Source: an uncultured Cytophagales bacterium
Lineage (GTDB): Bacteria > Bacteroidota > Bacteroidia > Cytophagales > UBA9547
Assembly: GCA_945957555.1 (NCBI GenBank)
Contig: CAMFLX010000018.1
Coordinates: 1-49,314, forward strand
DNA: 49,314 nt
Reading direction: 5' to 3'
The notes under the pieces were generated by a model that saw only the letters and a program-made list of their open reading frames with translations, did not search any database and was not told the DNA's origin. Below are positions 15,757 through 24,648 of the stretch, piece after piece; within the stretch, counting starts at the first letter, position 1; each line of letters begins with the position of its first letter. Both the position numbers and the translations under genes were made by a program.

Positions 15757-16287
15757 ATGAAGAAAACAATAGCAATAGATATGGACGGAGTCATTGCGGA
15801 TGTGGAGAAGCAGTTTTTGAACTGGTATGAGCGTGATTTTGGAATCAAAATGGTCAAAGCTGATATTGCGGGGAAGGGGGAGGACGATGCCTTTCCTGAA
15901 AAAGGAATTGTGAGGAAGTTTGCTACTACACCAGGGTTCTTTACTACTTTACCCGTAATGGAGGGGGCTATTGAGGCAGTTCAGGAGTTGATGAAAGACT
16001 ATGAAGTCTATATCGTCTCCGCAGCCATGGAGTTTCCTTTAAGTCTTTCCGAAAAGCTGGAATGGTTGAAACTTCATTTCCCTTTCATCAGTTGGCGCAA
16101 TATTATTTTTTGTGGCGATAAAAGCATCATCAATACCGATTTTATGATCGATGATCATATCAAAAATCTAGATTATTTTAAGGGGCATCCTATAATGTTT
16201 CATGCTTTTCACAATACTGGCTATACGCATCATACAAGGGTACACGACTGGCAGGAGGTTTTGACTTTGTTGAAATCGCGAGGTTAA
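15757..16287 (+). CDS. 5'(3')-deoxyribonucleotidase-like HAD phosphatase
   Basis: A 176-residue protein of the NT5C/YqfW group of the HAD superfamily. It has the catalytic motif IDMDGVIAD with D8 and D10, the motif II segment YIVSAAM (Ser as the motif II residue), and the motif III region CGDKSIINTDFMIDDHIKNL containing the acidic pair. Members of this family remove phosphate from deoxynucleoside monophosphates and help balance nucleotide pools. The protein is cytoplasmic (no signal). It converges with the minus-strand gene ending 4 bases away. The family is clear; the precise substrate is not shown. Confidence 0.9.
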   Translation: MKKTIAIDMDGVIADVEKQFLNWYERDFGIKMVKADIAGKGEDDAFPEKGIVRKFATTPGFFTTLPVMEGAIEAVQELMKDYEVYIVSAAMEFPLSLSEKLEWLKLHFPFISWRNIIFCGDKSIINTDFMIDDHIKNLDYFKGHPIMFHAFHNTGYTHHTRVHDWQEVLTLLKSRG

Positions 16288-16291
16288 GTTC

Positions 16292-17128
16292 TTAGAAAAA
16301 GTACCTAATAGCCACATTGCCTGAAACTTGGTTGAGTTTTAGGTATTCTTTAAGCCTGCTTCTTTGTTCAAAATACTGGCCGCCCAGTTCAACTGAAATA
16401 TGCTTGCTAAGCATTAAGCCAAACTGTAAGCCAACAGCAGTAGAAAGATAGTTTTTGGTGATGGGGATTTTCTGTTCGTTATTATTGAGTTTTGAAGATA
16501 TGCGAAAGTGGTACGTAGTGCTAATGCTAGGTTGTAGGTATATTTTGCCATAACTGAAGTGGTACGCGATTCGTACAGGAATTTGCCAATAAGAGATCTG
16601 CTCTTGAGTACTCACAGTATTTTCGTGTATGGTATGTCGCCCTGCTTTTACATAGCTCGTATCGATGTCGTATTCATAGACAATTCCTTCAGGCACGCTA
16701 ATACTGATGCTTGTTATTGTAGAGTCGTATTTTGCAACGATAATCGTGTCTACTATATCTGTTTTATTGGTATAAGTGGCCTTGAGCTGAGATTGGCTAT
16801 GTGAAATACCGACACTGAGCATCCAATTGTTTTTGAACTTATAACCTGCCTGTAGGCAAGGTACGGTTGCAAGACCAAAATTCTTTTGTATGGAATCCAT
16901 GGTTTGAACCGAAGTATACTTATTGAGGTGAAAACCAGCAGAAAACCACCAGTTTTTGAGATGGTTACGTTTTGGTTTCTCTTTAGGTGGTTCTACATAG
17001 ATGATCACCTGTTTTTTGAGTACAAGGGGTTCCAATGTGATATATGTGGTGTCAGTATTCTGAACCATCGCATTGTTGCAAAATGCTTGGTTTAATAGCG
17101 CAAATATTTTAAAAAAAGAATACATCAT
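16292..17128 (-). CDS. Outer-membrane beta-barrel protein
   Basis: A 278-residue protein with a short hydrophobic start, then a proline/lysine-rich linker (PPKEKPKRNHLKN), then alternating beta strands rich in aromatic residues (WWFSAGFHLN, NWMLSVGISHS, IPVRIAYHFSYGKIYLQPSIS, AVGLQFGLMLS, SVELGGQYFEQ). It ends in Phe (VAIRYFF), the usual outer-membrane barrel signal. This is like the small PorT/OmpA-barrel type proteins abundant in Bacteroidota. The signal peptide is poor with the start at 17128 (MMYSFFKIFALLNQAFC); a slightly different start cannot be excluded. Function unknown. Confidence 0.65.
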   Translation of the reverse strand: MMYSFFKIFALLNQAFCNNAMVQNTDTTYITLEPLVLKKQVIIYVEPPKEKPKRNHLKNWWFSAGFHLNKYTSVQTMDSIQKNFGLATVPCLQAGYKFKNNWMLSVGISHSQSQLKATYTNKTDIVDTIIVAKYDSTITSISISVPEGIVYEYDIDTSYVKAGRHTIHENTVSTQEQISYWQIPVRIAYHFSYGKIYLQPSISTTYHFRISSKLNNNEQKIPITKNYLSTAVGLQFGLMLSKHISVELGGQYFEQRSRLKEYLKLNQVSGNVAIRYFF

Positions 17129-17295
17129 GTTGTGCCGTAAAATTAGTAGATTTTATATAAAATCATCTGTCTGGATGATCATATATTGGTTTTGAGGTGC
17201 ATTTCATTGGGATAAGCGATATATGGATAAAATTATTGTATGCGTATATCCAGCCCTTTGGATTTTGTTGTTGTAAAAAGCAAAAAGACATCATA

Positions 17296-18513
17296 TTAAT
17301 ACTGCTTAGCCGAACCCTCAATTGTCCAATGGAAGCCATCCCTTTTTAGGGGCAAGGTATCCGTATCTATTAGTTTAGCAATCAATTTTATGGAGTCCTT
17401 ATTTAGTACACCCGAGAGTACCAAACAACTGTCGGTATTATCATATTGGTATTGGAGCCGGGCCTCTGGTTCACCGGTTTTGCTGAGATATAAGGTTTTG
17501 TTTCGCAGGTTGCATTTCAGCCTATAGTCCTTCAATTGGTCATCGCGATCTTGAAAGATCAAATACCCTCTGCTGTGTATGAATATTCTTTTATAGTTAT
17601 TGTTGGGTGTCGTTACCGAATAAGCCCCATGTAAAAAAGGTCGAGCTGCATGATCACCATTGAAGTTCATGTTCTGAAAATACTTGAATGATGCTTCGTA
17701 AAATATGAGACTGATCACCAAAGCCTTGATAAGGACATACGATAGCTTTTGATTTTGTGCCAGGTAGCTTGGCTGAACAATTGAACTGGTGCTATTGGGT
17801 GTTTTGTGAAGTATTAAAATCTGGAAAATATTTACTAATCCGGGCCATGAGATTCCTAAAGAAAGCATGAGGAGAAACAAAGAATAAAGCTTTACCGAAA
17901 TGTCAAAGCTCAAATTGATAGCCACCACCTGAAGCATGACTATTAGTGCAATAATGCCACCCAAGATTCTGGTCCTGTTGAAAAGTAGTAGGCAAGCAGG
18001 TATGATTTCAGCTATTCCCAAGAATAATGAATAGGAGTAGGAGCTTCCCATGCTGCTCCAAAAAAGAATATCTTTATCCAGATAGGCTAAAGGAGTAAAG
18101 AGCGTATTGGGTTCAGGGAAATAAAACTGTTGTTTGAAAACCTTGTCAAAGCCGTATTTGAATAATTGAAGTGCAAGATAATAGCTTATAAAACTGTTGA
18201 AGTAATAGGAGAATTGCGATGAAATTTGTCGTTTACGCGCATAATATATGGATATCCCAGACACAATTATACTGATTACAAGATTTATAAATACCAATAT
18301 ATACATGCCTGTGGCATCGGAGACGATCTTGGCAATATAGGAATGTCGGATGTGGAGGACATTATCGCCGACCCAAAGTACTATGTGCTCTGTGAAGGGG
18401 GAGAACAAGGTACCTGTATCAATAATCTGGGAATAGGGAAGAGGTATGGATAGAATGCATAAACTACTGAATAGTATGAAAAACCGTTGAATGAAGCCCC
18501 TTGTGGTTTGCAA
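17296..18513 (-). CDS. DoxX-like multi-pass membrane protein
   Basis: A 405-residue protein with about seven to eight hydrophobic segments in the first 285 residues and a soluble C-terminal domain of about 120 residues. The segment YYLALQLFKYGFDKVFKQQFYFPEP, then GIAEIIPACLLLFNRTRILGGIIALIVMLQVVAINLSFDI is like the DoxX/DUF417-type helical bundles common in this phylum. It is co-transcribed with the gene at 18520-19050 (6-base gap, same strand). The soluble tail has a DTLPLKRDGFHWTIEGSA end. No substrate can be proposed. Confidence 0.6.
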   Translation of the reverse strand: MQTTRGFIQRFFILFSSLCILSIPLPYSQIIDTGTLFSPFTEHIVLWVGDNVLHIRHSYIAKIVSDATGMYILVFINLVISIIVSGISIYYARKRQISSQFSYYFNSFISYYLALQLFKYGFDKVFKQQFYFPEPNTLFTPLAYLDKDILFWSSMGSSYSYSLFLGIAEIIPACLLLFNRTRILGGIIALIVMLQVVAINLSFDISVKLYSLFLLMLSLGISWPGLVNIFQILILHKTPNSTSSIVQPSYLAQNQKLSYVLIKALVISLIFYEASFKYFQNMNFNGDHAARPFLHGAYSVTTPNNNYKRIFIHSRGYLIFQDRDDQLKDYRLKCNLRNKTLYLSKTGEPEARLQYQYDNTDSCLVLSGVLNKDSIKLIAKLIDTDTLPLKRDGFHWTIEGSAKQY

Positions 18514-18519
18514 AAGATA

Positions 18520-19050
18520 CTATTTATGGGTGTTTTGTGTTCTGGCTTGGTTCCTCCACAATAGTAAAGCAGTAACCACGAAAAGTAACAAGGAGATTCC
18601 TTTGAGTATTGTTAGTCCAGATCCTTTATTTGTACTTTCATCGGAGAAAGACATATATAAGGAAGCTCTCATTCTCTGCTTTTTGGATTTTTTTTGAGTT
18701 TTAGTAGGTGTGTCAAAGCCTATGAATTCCACACTTGGATAACGTTTTTTCATACTGTCCAGTGAAACTTCAGGATTATTGAAAACGGGATGATTAGTCA
18801 TCGTATCAACGATTCTTTCTGAGTTATTATGAGGTAAATGAAAAATTTCTATGACACTATTGTTTGTAAGCTTAATAACAGTGTCTAGCTGTAATTTGAA
18901 TTCTAGGCTTAAACCTAGGTTGTCGTCGTAGTCTGATACCGAAAAATCCCCAGAAGTTCCACTATGACTTTTATGGGCTATGATTTTGGTCTGAGCAGTC
19001 GTGTTAAACAGCAATAAAAGAAGTGAAACTAGCGTGAAGATCCTTTTCAT
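18520..19050 (-). CDS. Hypothetical secreted protein with C-terminal membrane anchor
   Basis: About 176 residues starting MKRIFTLVSLLLLLFNTTAQ, a signal peptide. The ATG at 19071 would add seven residues in front and is less likely. The mature part is polar, carries a basic KTQKKSKKQRMRA stretch and ends with one membrane helix (GLTILKGISLLLFVVTALLLW) and a short tail. The arrangement (large outside part, single C-terminal anchor) suggests a protein facing the periplasm. It is the first gene of the two-gene minus-strand operon with the DoxX-like protein, and may act with it. Not recognised. Confidence 0.55.
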   Translation of the reverse strand: MKRIFTLVSLLLLLFNTTAQTKIIAHKSHSGTSGDFSVSDYDDNLGLSLEFKLQLDTVIKLTNNSVIEIFHLPHNNSERIVDTMTNHPVFNNPEVSLDSMKKRYPSVEFIGFDTPTKTQKKSKKQRMRASLYMSFSDESTNKGSGLTILKGISLLLFVVTALLLWRNQARTQNTHK

Positions 19051-19393
19051 CTTAGATGTATTAAATGACATATCAAATATATATATTTTTTGGAAAGATC
19101 CATTGGATATCTACGCTTGCATCAAGTGTATCTTCTATGCATTTAAGCTGCTGAGAAGATTTCTTGTAGGAAAAGACCATGATTTATGTAGTGCTTTATT
19201 GATGTATTCAGCAATTTTAATTACAAAGGATATTTGTCTAATGACTATAATTTTTTATATTCGAAAAGCTGTAGAATACAGTATAAATTGACTGCTATAT
19301 TTTTTTTCAATACCATTAGTTGTTTTTAACCGTCTCAACGGTCCTCTGTTGACCTTAACGAGACCAATACTTTTTAAAATTGATATCAAGAAC
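19051..19393. other. Divergent intergenic region upstream of the heme-enzyme operon
   Basis: No gene is supported. It holds control regions for the divergent operons at 19050 (minus) and 19394 (plus). ACCGT-ctca-ACGGT forms an inverted repeat at about 19329-19342. TTGACC (19349) is followed 16 bases later by TACTTTTT (19368-19375), a weak promoter-like pair for the plus-strand genes. Confidence 0.35.
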
Positions 19394-20404
19394 ATGGAAT
19401 TAACCACACACGAAACGCTGGTTCCTGGCGAAAGTGAAGCCGCTGCTAAGCTCATAGCGATGCTGGGCAATAAGATGAAAAAGGATGCGCCTCCAGGGGG
19501 GAAGATCAGAAGGGATGCGCACCCCAAACAGATTGGTTTACTTAAGGCAGAATTCATCATCAATTCCAATCTCCCAGAAGACCTTAAGGTAGGCGTTTTT
19601 AAGGAAGCCGTTACCTATCCTTGTTGGTTGAGATTTTCAAACCAAAATTCCCCTCCAGCCCCTGATCATGTCAAAGATATCAGAGGTCTTGCGATCAAAC
19701 TTATGGGTATAGACGGGGACAAGGTTTTAGAGGAGGAGAAACATGCCAAAACACATGATTTTGTAATGGCAAGCGCCGATTATTTTGTGACTCCAAACGT
19801 GGTAGGTTTTTCTAAACTGATCACAGCTTTAGTGTCTGGTAAATTTCGATTGATCTTATATTTTTTGTTGCATCCAAGGGTAACCTATCGCTTCTTGAGT
19901 ACCCTCAAAAACTTTGGCAGCTTACTCGAAGCTAGATTTTGGAGTGTTTCCCCATATTTGTTTGGAGACAGGGTCGTGAAATATTCTTTAAAACCTCAAG
20001 GCAATGAGCAGACCGCGATCCCAGAGAAACCTTCGGACAATTATTTGAGAGAGACCATGGCGCAACAGTTGCGCACAAAGGAATATTGCTATGATTTCAT
20101 GATTCAGTTTCATAAGGATCGCCAAACCATGCCTGTAGAAGACCTGAGCAAGCCTTGGAAAGAGTCGGAGTCGCCATTTATTAAGGTGGCTACCGTGAAA
20201 ATCCCCAAGCAAGAATTTGACAGTACAGAACAGCAAGAATATGGCGACGGGTTATCATTCAACCCTTGGCACTGTCTTCCTGAGCATAGGCCACTTGGAA
20301 GTATCAATAGGGCGCGCAGATTGGCTTATGTGGCACTTTCTAAATTGAGACATGAAACCAACGGCATTGCCCGTTTCGAACCAGAAAACTTTAACATTCA
20401 TTAA
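19394..20404 (+). CDS. Catalase-like heme protein (y4iL-like family)
   Basis: About 336 residues. The ATG at 19394 is preferred to an upstream TTG (19349). The segment YPCWLRFSNQNSPPAPDHVKDIRGLAIKLMG and the following HDFVMASADYFVTPN match the catalase fold of the y4iL-like branch of small catalase-related proteins. The C-terminal LSFNPWHCLPEHRPLGSINRARRLAY matches the same family. Typical catalases of this clade bind heme and may act on peroxides or organic substrates. The N-terminal part is shorter than in true catalases (about 480 residues). It starts a four-gene unit ending in a DyP peroxidase, consistent with heme-dependent oxidation chemistry. Full catalase activity is not shown. Confidence 0.85.
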   Translation: MELTTHETLVPGESEAAAKLIAMLGNKMKKDAPPGGKIRRDAHPKQIGLLKAEFIINSNLPEDLKVGVFKEAVTYPCWLRFSNQNSPPAPDHVKDIRGLAIKLMGIDGDKVLEEEKHAKTHDFVMASADYFVTPNVVGFSKLITALVSGKFRLILYFLLHPRVTYRFLSTLKNFGSLLEARFWSVSPYLFGDRVVKYSLKPQGNEQTAIPEKPSDNYLRETMAQQLRTKEYCYDFMIQFHKDRQTMPVEDLSKPWKESESPFIKVATVKIPKQEFDSTEQQEYGDGLSFNPWHCLPEHRPLGSINRARRLAYVALSKLRHETNGIARFEPENFNIH

Positions 20405-20414
20405 CCCTTAGATT

Positions 20415-21392
20415 ATGTCAAACATCGCTGGCAAAGCTTATGCAATGAATTTGATCACACCTGTTTATGTAAGTACAGGTTGGTTGAGTATTTTTTTCGT
20501 TCCAGGTGCGCTGTGCATCTTAAAGGCCTTGAGCTATTGGGCGGGTTTCACCTGTGGTATGCTCCCCGCTTGGATAGGTATCGTGACTGCACTACTAGGT
20601 GTGGCCCTTGTAGTACTTGGTTTAACGAGCTGGCTTAACATTACGAGTAAGTTCAATGAATTCGTTTTGTGGGGGCTTGGCTTTGTATGCTTTGTGGCTA
20701 CTTCCTTAGTCTCTTTAAACTTAGCTACTACCATAGTTTTGATCGTATTTGGCTTGCTTTTACTAGGAGTAGGCTTTTTGTTTTTAAGTCAGGGAATTGT
20801 ATGGCTCAATAGATTTATCTTCTGGCTTGCAGGATTACCCGTGTTTCAGAAAAGCGCTTTCGGAGGTTTACTTACCCTATCATTGATCCATTATGCACGT
20901 TGGGTCATTCTTAGAGACAAAGATTTTCCAGTATTAAGTGACAATCAGCCCAGGGAGAAATTGAAGTATGGGTATATGCTTTTCTTTAGCAATTTCAACG
21001 GTAGCTGGACGCAGTATGTCGATTCGTTTTCATCGGCAATACCCGGTGGCTTAAACTTGTTGTGGCATAGAAACATTGGCTGGCCCAACGCTGTTCCAGA
21101 AACACCATTTAACAAATACGTGGTGAGCAAACAGATCTGGACGGAGCACTATTATAATGCATATCCGCTCGCCTCGTCAAACGACGTGAAGTCAGCTAAA
21201 AGGGTGATGGCTGGAGTCTTGAACTTGAGCCAAAACTTAGATACAATTTCGGCTGAGGACTTTAAAAAAGTTTATGATCAAGCAACTTTAGATTTACAGT
21301 TTGACCTAAGCCAAATGGAGCCTACACCGATTGTAAGCCTTGCCGACGAGGCCATTGCAAAAAGACGAAGAATTGAATCACAGGAAGCCTAA
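20415..21392 (+). CDS. Membrane protein with C-terminal domain shared with the next gene
   Basis: A 325-residue protein. The N-terminal half has about five membrane helices (roughly 15-40, 47-70, 82-95, 100-130, 135-160). The C-terminal half (about 175-290) is soluble and has the same pattern as the downstream 210-residue protein: here YGYMLFFSNFNGSWTQYVDSFSSAIP...LWHRNIGW, there KYLVFTANFYGDLDPYLEGMYAAIP...IWHDAVGF. It starts 10 bases after the catalase-like gene. The shared domain may bind a partner or heme enzyme in the operon. Not recognised otherwise. Confidence 0.6.
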   Translation: MSNIAGKAYAMNLITPVYVSTGWLSIFFVPGALCILKALSYWAGFTCGMLPAWIGIVTALLGVALVVLGLTSWLNITSKFNEFVLWGLGFVCFVATSLVSLNLATTIVLIVFGLLLLGVGFLFLSQGIVWLNRFIFWLAGLPVFQKSAFGGLLTLSLIHYARWVILRDKDFPVLSDNQPREKLKYGYMLFFSNFNGSWTQYVDSFSSAIPGGLNLLWHRNIGWPNAVPETPFNKYVVSKQIWTEHYYNAYPLASSNDVKSAKRVMAGVLNLSQNLDTISAEDFKKVYDQATLDLQFDLSQMEPTPIVSLADEAIAKRRRIESQEA

Positions 21393-21403
21393 ATTGTAAT
21401 AAG

Positions 21404-22036
21404 ATGCCGAACAAATCAGGAAATGTTTACGGATTAACTACCCTTTGTCCTCTGATCTATAAGGACAGTAATAACAATAACGAGTCACCTGTGATGGAAC
21501 TCAGGAAACTCTTGCAAGGCTATGACGAACGCGATGACTCCAGTCCGATGATGAAGGTGCCCAATACGTATTTGGCGCGATTTTTTGTGTTGGACGATGT
21601 CATATTCCAATCATGCCCTTATGAGCTTGAGCATTTAAAGTCTAAATATTTGGTGTTCACTGCCAATTTTTATGGAGACCTTGACCCTTACTTGGAAGGT
21701 ATGTATGCGGCTATTCCTGAGGAGATCAAAAAGATATGGCATGATGCTGTTGGTTTCAATGTGGCTGATGCCCAATCTTTCAAAGCTTATATCAAAAAGT
21801 GCCAAGTGACGACGACCTTTTTGTTTAATGGCTCTACGGACGATCCTCTGGCTACTCAGTTGAAGTCTCTGTATGTCAAACAGGAATTTTCTAAGTTTGT
21901 CTTCCAAAATCAGGGAACAAGCCCTGAGCTTCTCTTGCAAGAGTTTAAGAAACTCATAAGCACTATAAAGCCAAGCGAGAATCTTCCAACATGGAAGGCC
22001 GGTGTCGGTGATTTAAATAAAGTAGTACAATATTAA
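21404..22036 (+). CDS. Hypothetical soluble protein, domain homologous to upstream membrane protein
   Basis: A 210-residue protein without signal or membrane segments, starting 11 bases after the previous stop. The central region (about 78-150) repeats the domain seen in the membrane protein at 20415-21392 (FTANF, AAIPEEIKKIWHDAVGF, then a 60-residue alpha/beta stretch). The two look like a duplicated alpha/beta domain, one free and one attached to a membrane anchor. The gene lies between that protein and the DyP peroxidase gene and is most likely an accessory of the enzyme system. Confidence 0.55.
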   Translation: MPNKSGNVYGLTTLCPLIYKDSNNNNESPVMELRKLLQGYDERDDSSPMMKVPNTYLARFFVLDDVIFQSCPYELEHLKSKYLVFTANFYGDLDPYLEGMYAAIPEEIKKIWHDAVGFNVADAQSFKAYIKKCQVTTTFLFNGSTDDPLATQLKSLYVKQEFSKFVFQNQGTSPELLLQEFKKLISTIKPSENLPTWKAGVGDLNKVVQY

Positions 22037-22069
22037 TCAAAGCAAAAAAGATTTAAACTAATAGACAAT

Positions 22070-23629
22070 ATGGAAAATTGGATAGACTACCAAGACATAC
22101 AAGGCAATCTGATGATCAATTATGCAAGTTTTGGGTACTTAAAAGCCCGCTATCTATTTTTGGAAGTGAGCAGTGGTGAAGGAGGAAGGTCGTTTTTAAA
22201 GCAAATACAAAAGTACATCACCAATACGCCCAGTCCCGCCAAAAACAATCAAGTACTATTACCAAAGGTTGCGACTAATATTGCTTTTACCTACAACGGA
22301 CTCAAGACGCTTGGCTTGCCCGTATTAACACTCCAGTCCTTTCCAGATGAATTCATCATTGGTATGAGAGGTCGCAGAACCATACTGGGCTTTGACGAAG
22401 ACAGTAGTGCGGAGTATTGGGATGCTGTTTTTAAAAAGGAAATCCATATCCTCATTACGATGGATGCCAAAACAGTGGAAGACCTTGAGGCACATTATGG
22501 GGAGGTTTTAAGACTTATAGAGAGCAATGTGGGCGTTCATTTATTGGAAGGCTTTGGGAGAGGCAAAGAACAGGCCAAATACCAAGACGTATCGGCGCTG
22601 TATGAAAATGGCATGCCTACCGCTAAGGAACATTTTGGCTATTCAGACGGCATCAGTAATCCATTCTTTAAAGGTATGACCGAAGATATGGGTGACCTGC
22701 TGGGCGGTGGTAAAAAGATAGCTTACGGCGATCCAAGATCAGAGTCGAACTGGGGCGCTTTGGAAACTGGGGAATTTATTCTGGGCTACAGGGATGAGGC
22801 GCAGGAGTATCCTGTGGCGCCAACTCCACCATTGATCTCCAAGAATGGTTCTTTTTTGGTGTTTAACAAGTTTCATGAAAACGTGGGTAGTTTCAATAAG
22901 TACCTAGACCATGCCGCTGAAAAATACAAGCTAGACAAGGAAGTATTGGCTGCTAAGTTTGTGGGGAGATGGAGAAACGGTGTACCCATAACCACATTCC
23001 CAAACAAAGCCGATGCAGAGAAAATAGCGAATGACAGACAACAAGCGATTTTGGACATGGTAAAGGCAACTACTGAAGAAGAACTCGCAAAAGCGAGGGC
23101 AAGGTTTAAAGAGATCAACAAAGATTTCATTGCTTTTGACTATGACAAAGATATAGAGGGCAGTCGCTGCCCAGTAGGGGCACACGTGCGCAGGGCAAAT
23201 CCCCGAGGCTCCCTAGAGTTTGGCAACAAAGGGGCTTTTGATACTCCTGCCGCATTGGACAACCGCAGAAGAATGATCAGAAGAGGTTTGCCTTATGGTA
23301 CGTCTACGCCAGATAGCGACAATGGGGAACATGGCACCATCATCATTACCTTGGTGGCGAGTATCAAACGTCAGTTTGAATTTGTGTTTCAGCAATGGAT
23401 CAATTATGGCAATGATTTTAAGTTGGCCAATGATAAAGATCCTATTGCGGGCAATCATGTGAACGATATGGGCAGAATGATACTACAGGGTAATAAAGAA
23501 AGGGGTGAAGCGCCTTACTTTCTTAGTGAGATTCCTCGATTTGTGGAAAGCCGTGGCGGAGAATACTTCTTTCTCCCGAGTATCACAGCACTGAACATGA
23601 TCAGTGAGGGCATCGTAGATCCAACATAA
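22070..23629 (+). CDS. DyP-type (dye-decolorizing) heme peroxidase
   Basis: A 519-residue peroxidase with the DyP signatures: FGYSDG with catalytic D193, CPVGAHVRRANPR with the proximal heme ligand H372, and the distal Arg pair RRMIRRG (R404/R405), followed by FQQWINYGND and the C-terminal VESRGGEYFFLPS. No signal peptide, so it is cytoplasmic unless exported another way. It is larger than the shortest bacterial DyPs. It closes the operon that starts with the catalase-like gene, all on one strand with gaps of 10-33 bases. Substrate unknown. No encapsulin gene is next to it. Confidence 0.94.
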   Translation: MENWIDYQDIQGNLMINYASFGYLKARYLFLEVSSGEGGRSFLKQIQKYITNTPSPAKNNQVLLPKVATNIAFTYNGLKTLGLPVLTLQSFPDEFIIGMRGRRTILGFDEDSSAEYWDAVFKKEIHILITMDAKTVEDLEAHYGEVLRLIESNVGVHLLEGFGRGKEQAKYQDVSALYENGMPTAKEHFGYSDGISNPFFKGMTEDMGDLLGGGKKIAYGDPRSESNWGALETGEFILGYRDEAQEYPVAPTPPLISKNGSFLVFNKFHENVGSFNKYLDHAAEKYKLDKEVLAAKFVGRWRNGVPITTFPNKADAEKIANDRQQAILDMVKATTEEELAKARARFKEINKDFIAFDYDKDIEGSRCPVGAHVRRANPRGSLEFGNKGAFDTPAALDNRRRMIRRGLPYGTSTPDSDNGEHGTIIITLVASIKRQFEFVFQQWINYGNDFKLANDKDPIAGNHVNDMGRMILQGNKERGEAPYFLSEIPRFVESRGGEYFFLPSITALNMISEGIVDPT

Positions 23630-23634
23630 AACAA

Positions 23635-23665
23635 AAGGGGGCTGTCCAATTCGGACAGCCCCTTT
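23635..23665. terminator. Bidirectional terminator between DyP and the T9SS protein
   Basis: A 13-bp stem (23635-23647 with 23653-23665, one wobble, loop 23648-23652) with a GGGGGCTGTCC core. It lies between two convergent genes. The minus-strand side is followed by a T-rich tail, the plus-strand side by only a weak one. Confidence 0.8.
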
Positions 23666-23685
23666 AATTGTCAATATTCTAATAT

Positions 23686-24648
23686 TTATTCAATCACCAA
23701 CTTTACAATTTCTATTTTGTCCGCATACTGTACCCTTGCGGTATATACACCAGCTTTTAGGTGAGAAAGATTCAAATTGTCTTTGGGTTGCTCTATTTCT
23801 GATACCAGATTTCCCATGGTGTTGTAAATCCCTACATGAGCAATCACCACAGAGTTATTCATTTGAAATACACCCTTACTAGGGTTGGGGAAGAAGGTAG
23901 TATTGTTAATCACCCTGTCGTCTTTTTGTAGGTCCGTAATTATAAAGTTAAATTGACCTGCATAGTACACCAAATTGATGAAGAAATCTTGTCCAGCTTG
24001 GCTGAAGTCCGTCATCGCATTGGTCGCCCCATAGCCAAGATAGAAGTATTTACTAGAGTCGTCTGCCAAGCCCACATAGCCTTTAAAGTTATTTACCGTA
24101 CTTCTGTCGTACACTTTTATGCTAGATGGGTACCCATTGGTGGTATATAAATAGTTGCCACAACTCGTTTTGGTATAAGGCTCGAAAGTGGAGTCCGCAT
24201 TTAAGGTCACCTTGTTGGGAGTGTTGTAAATAACGTCGTCAGGGTGAAGAACCTTTAGGGCGAGCCCAAAGCCATTACCTGCCGTGTTGCCACCATTGTT
24301 CCAGTGTCCCAACTTGTTCAGCAAGCCACTTCCTCCTTGACAAAGCGCTAGAATAGGTTTTTTAGTTTTTTTGATCGTTGCCACGTCATTGTCGGTCCCC
24401 CAAGAGGTCCACGTATCGCTAGAGTTGGAGCCAGAGATGATCAAATTTTCGGATGAAAAATCGTGATTGCCAATTTGCTGCATTTCAACCAAATCGGTTT
24501 CAAAGCCATAGCCTTTGAGGAACGCCTTGTAATAAGCAGCCTCAGTGCTGTCGTTTTTGTAAATAAATGCCAACTTGTTTTGGGCTTGAGAACTCGCTGC
24601 AAGCCATGAGAGCGTGCCTAGTAGCACAGTTTTGTAGAGTTTAATCAT
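23686..24648 (-). CDS. T9SS-secreted protein with C-terminal sorting domain
   Basis: About 320 residues starting MIKLYKTVLLGTLSWLAASSQAQ (signal peptide). The longer frame to 24777 has no plausible start and is not preferred. The middle (about 25-230) looks like a glutamine-amidotransferase/ThuA-like alpha/beta domain (KLAFIYKNDSTEAAYYKAFLKGYGFE, then LIISGSNSSDTW and PILALCQGGSGLLNKLG), so the nucleophile elbow Cys is present in LCQGGSG. The last about 75 residues (FFPNPSKGVFQMNNS ... LKAGVYTARVQYADKIEIVKLVIE) are the type A sorting domain of the type IX secretion system. It would be exported and attached to the cell surface or released. The target of the amidotransferase-like domain is unknown. 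Confidence 0.8.
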   Translation of the reverse strand: MIKLYKTVLLGTLSWLAASSQAQNKLAFIYKNDSTEAAYYKAFLKGYGFETDLVEMQQIGNHDFSSENLIISGSNSSDTWTSWGTDNDVATIKKTKKPILALCQGGSGLLNKLGHWNNGGNTAGNGFGLALKVLHPDDVIYNTPNKVTLNADSTFEPYTKTSCGNYLYTTNGYPSSIKVYDRSTVNNFKGYVGLADDSSKYFYLGYGATNAMTDFSQAGQDFFINLVYYAGQFNFIITDLQKDDRVINNTTFFPNPSKGVFQMNNSVVIAHVGIYNTMGNLVSEIEQPKDNLNLSHLKAGVYTARVQYADKIEIVKLVIE

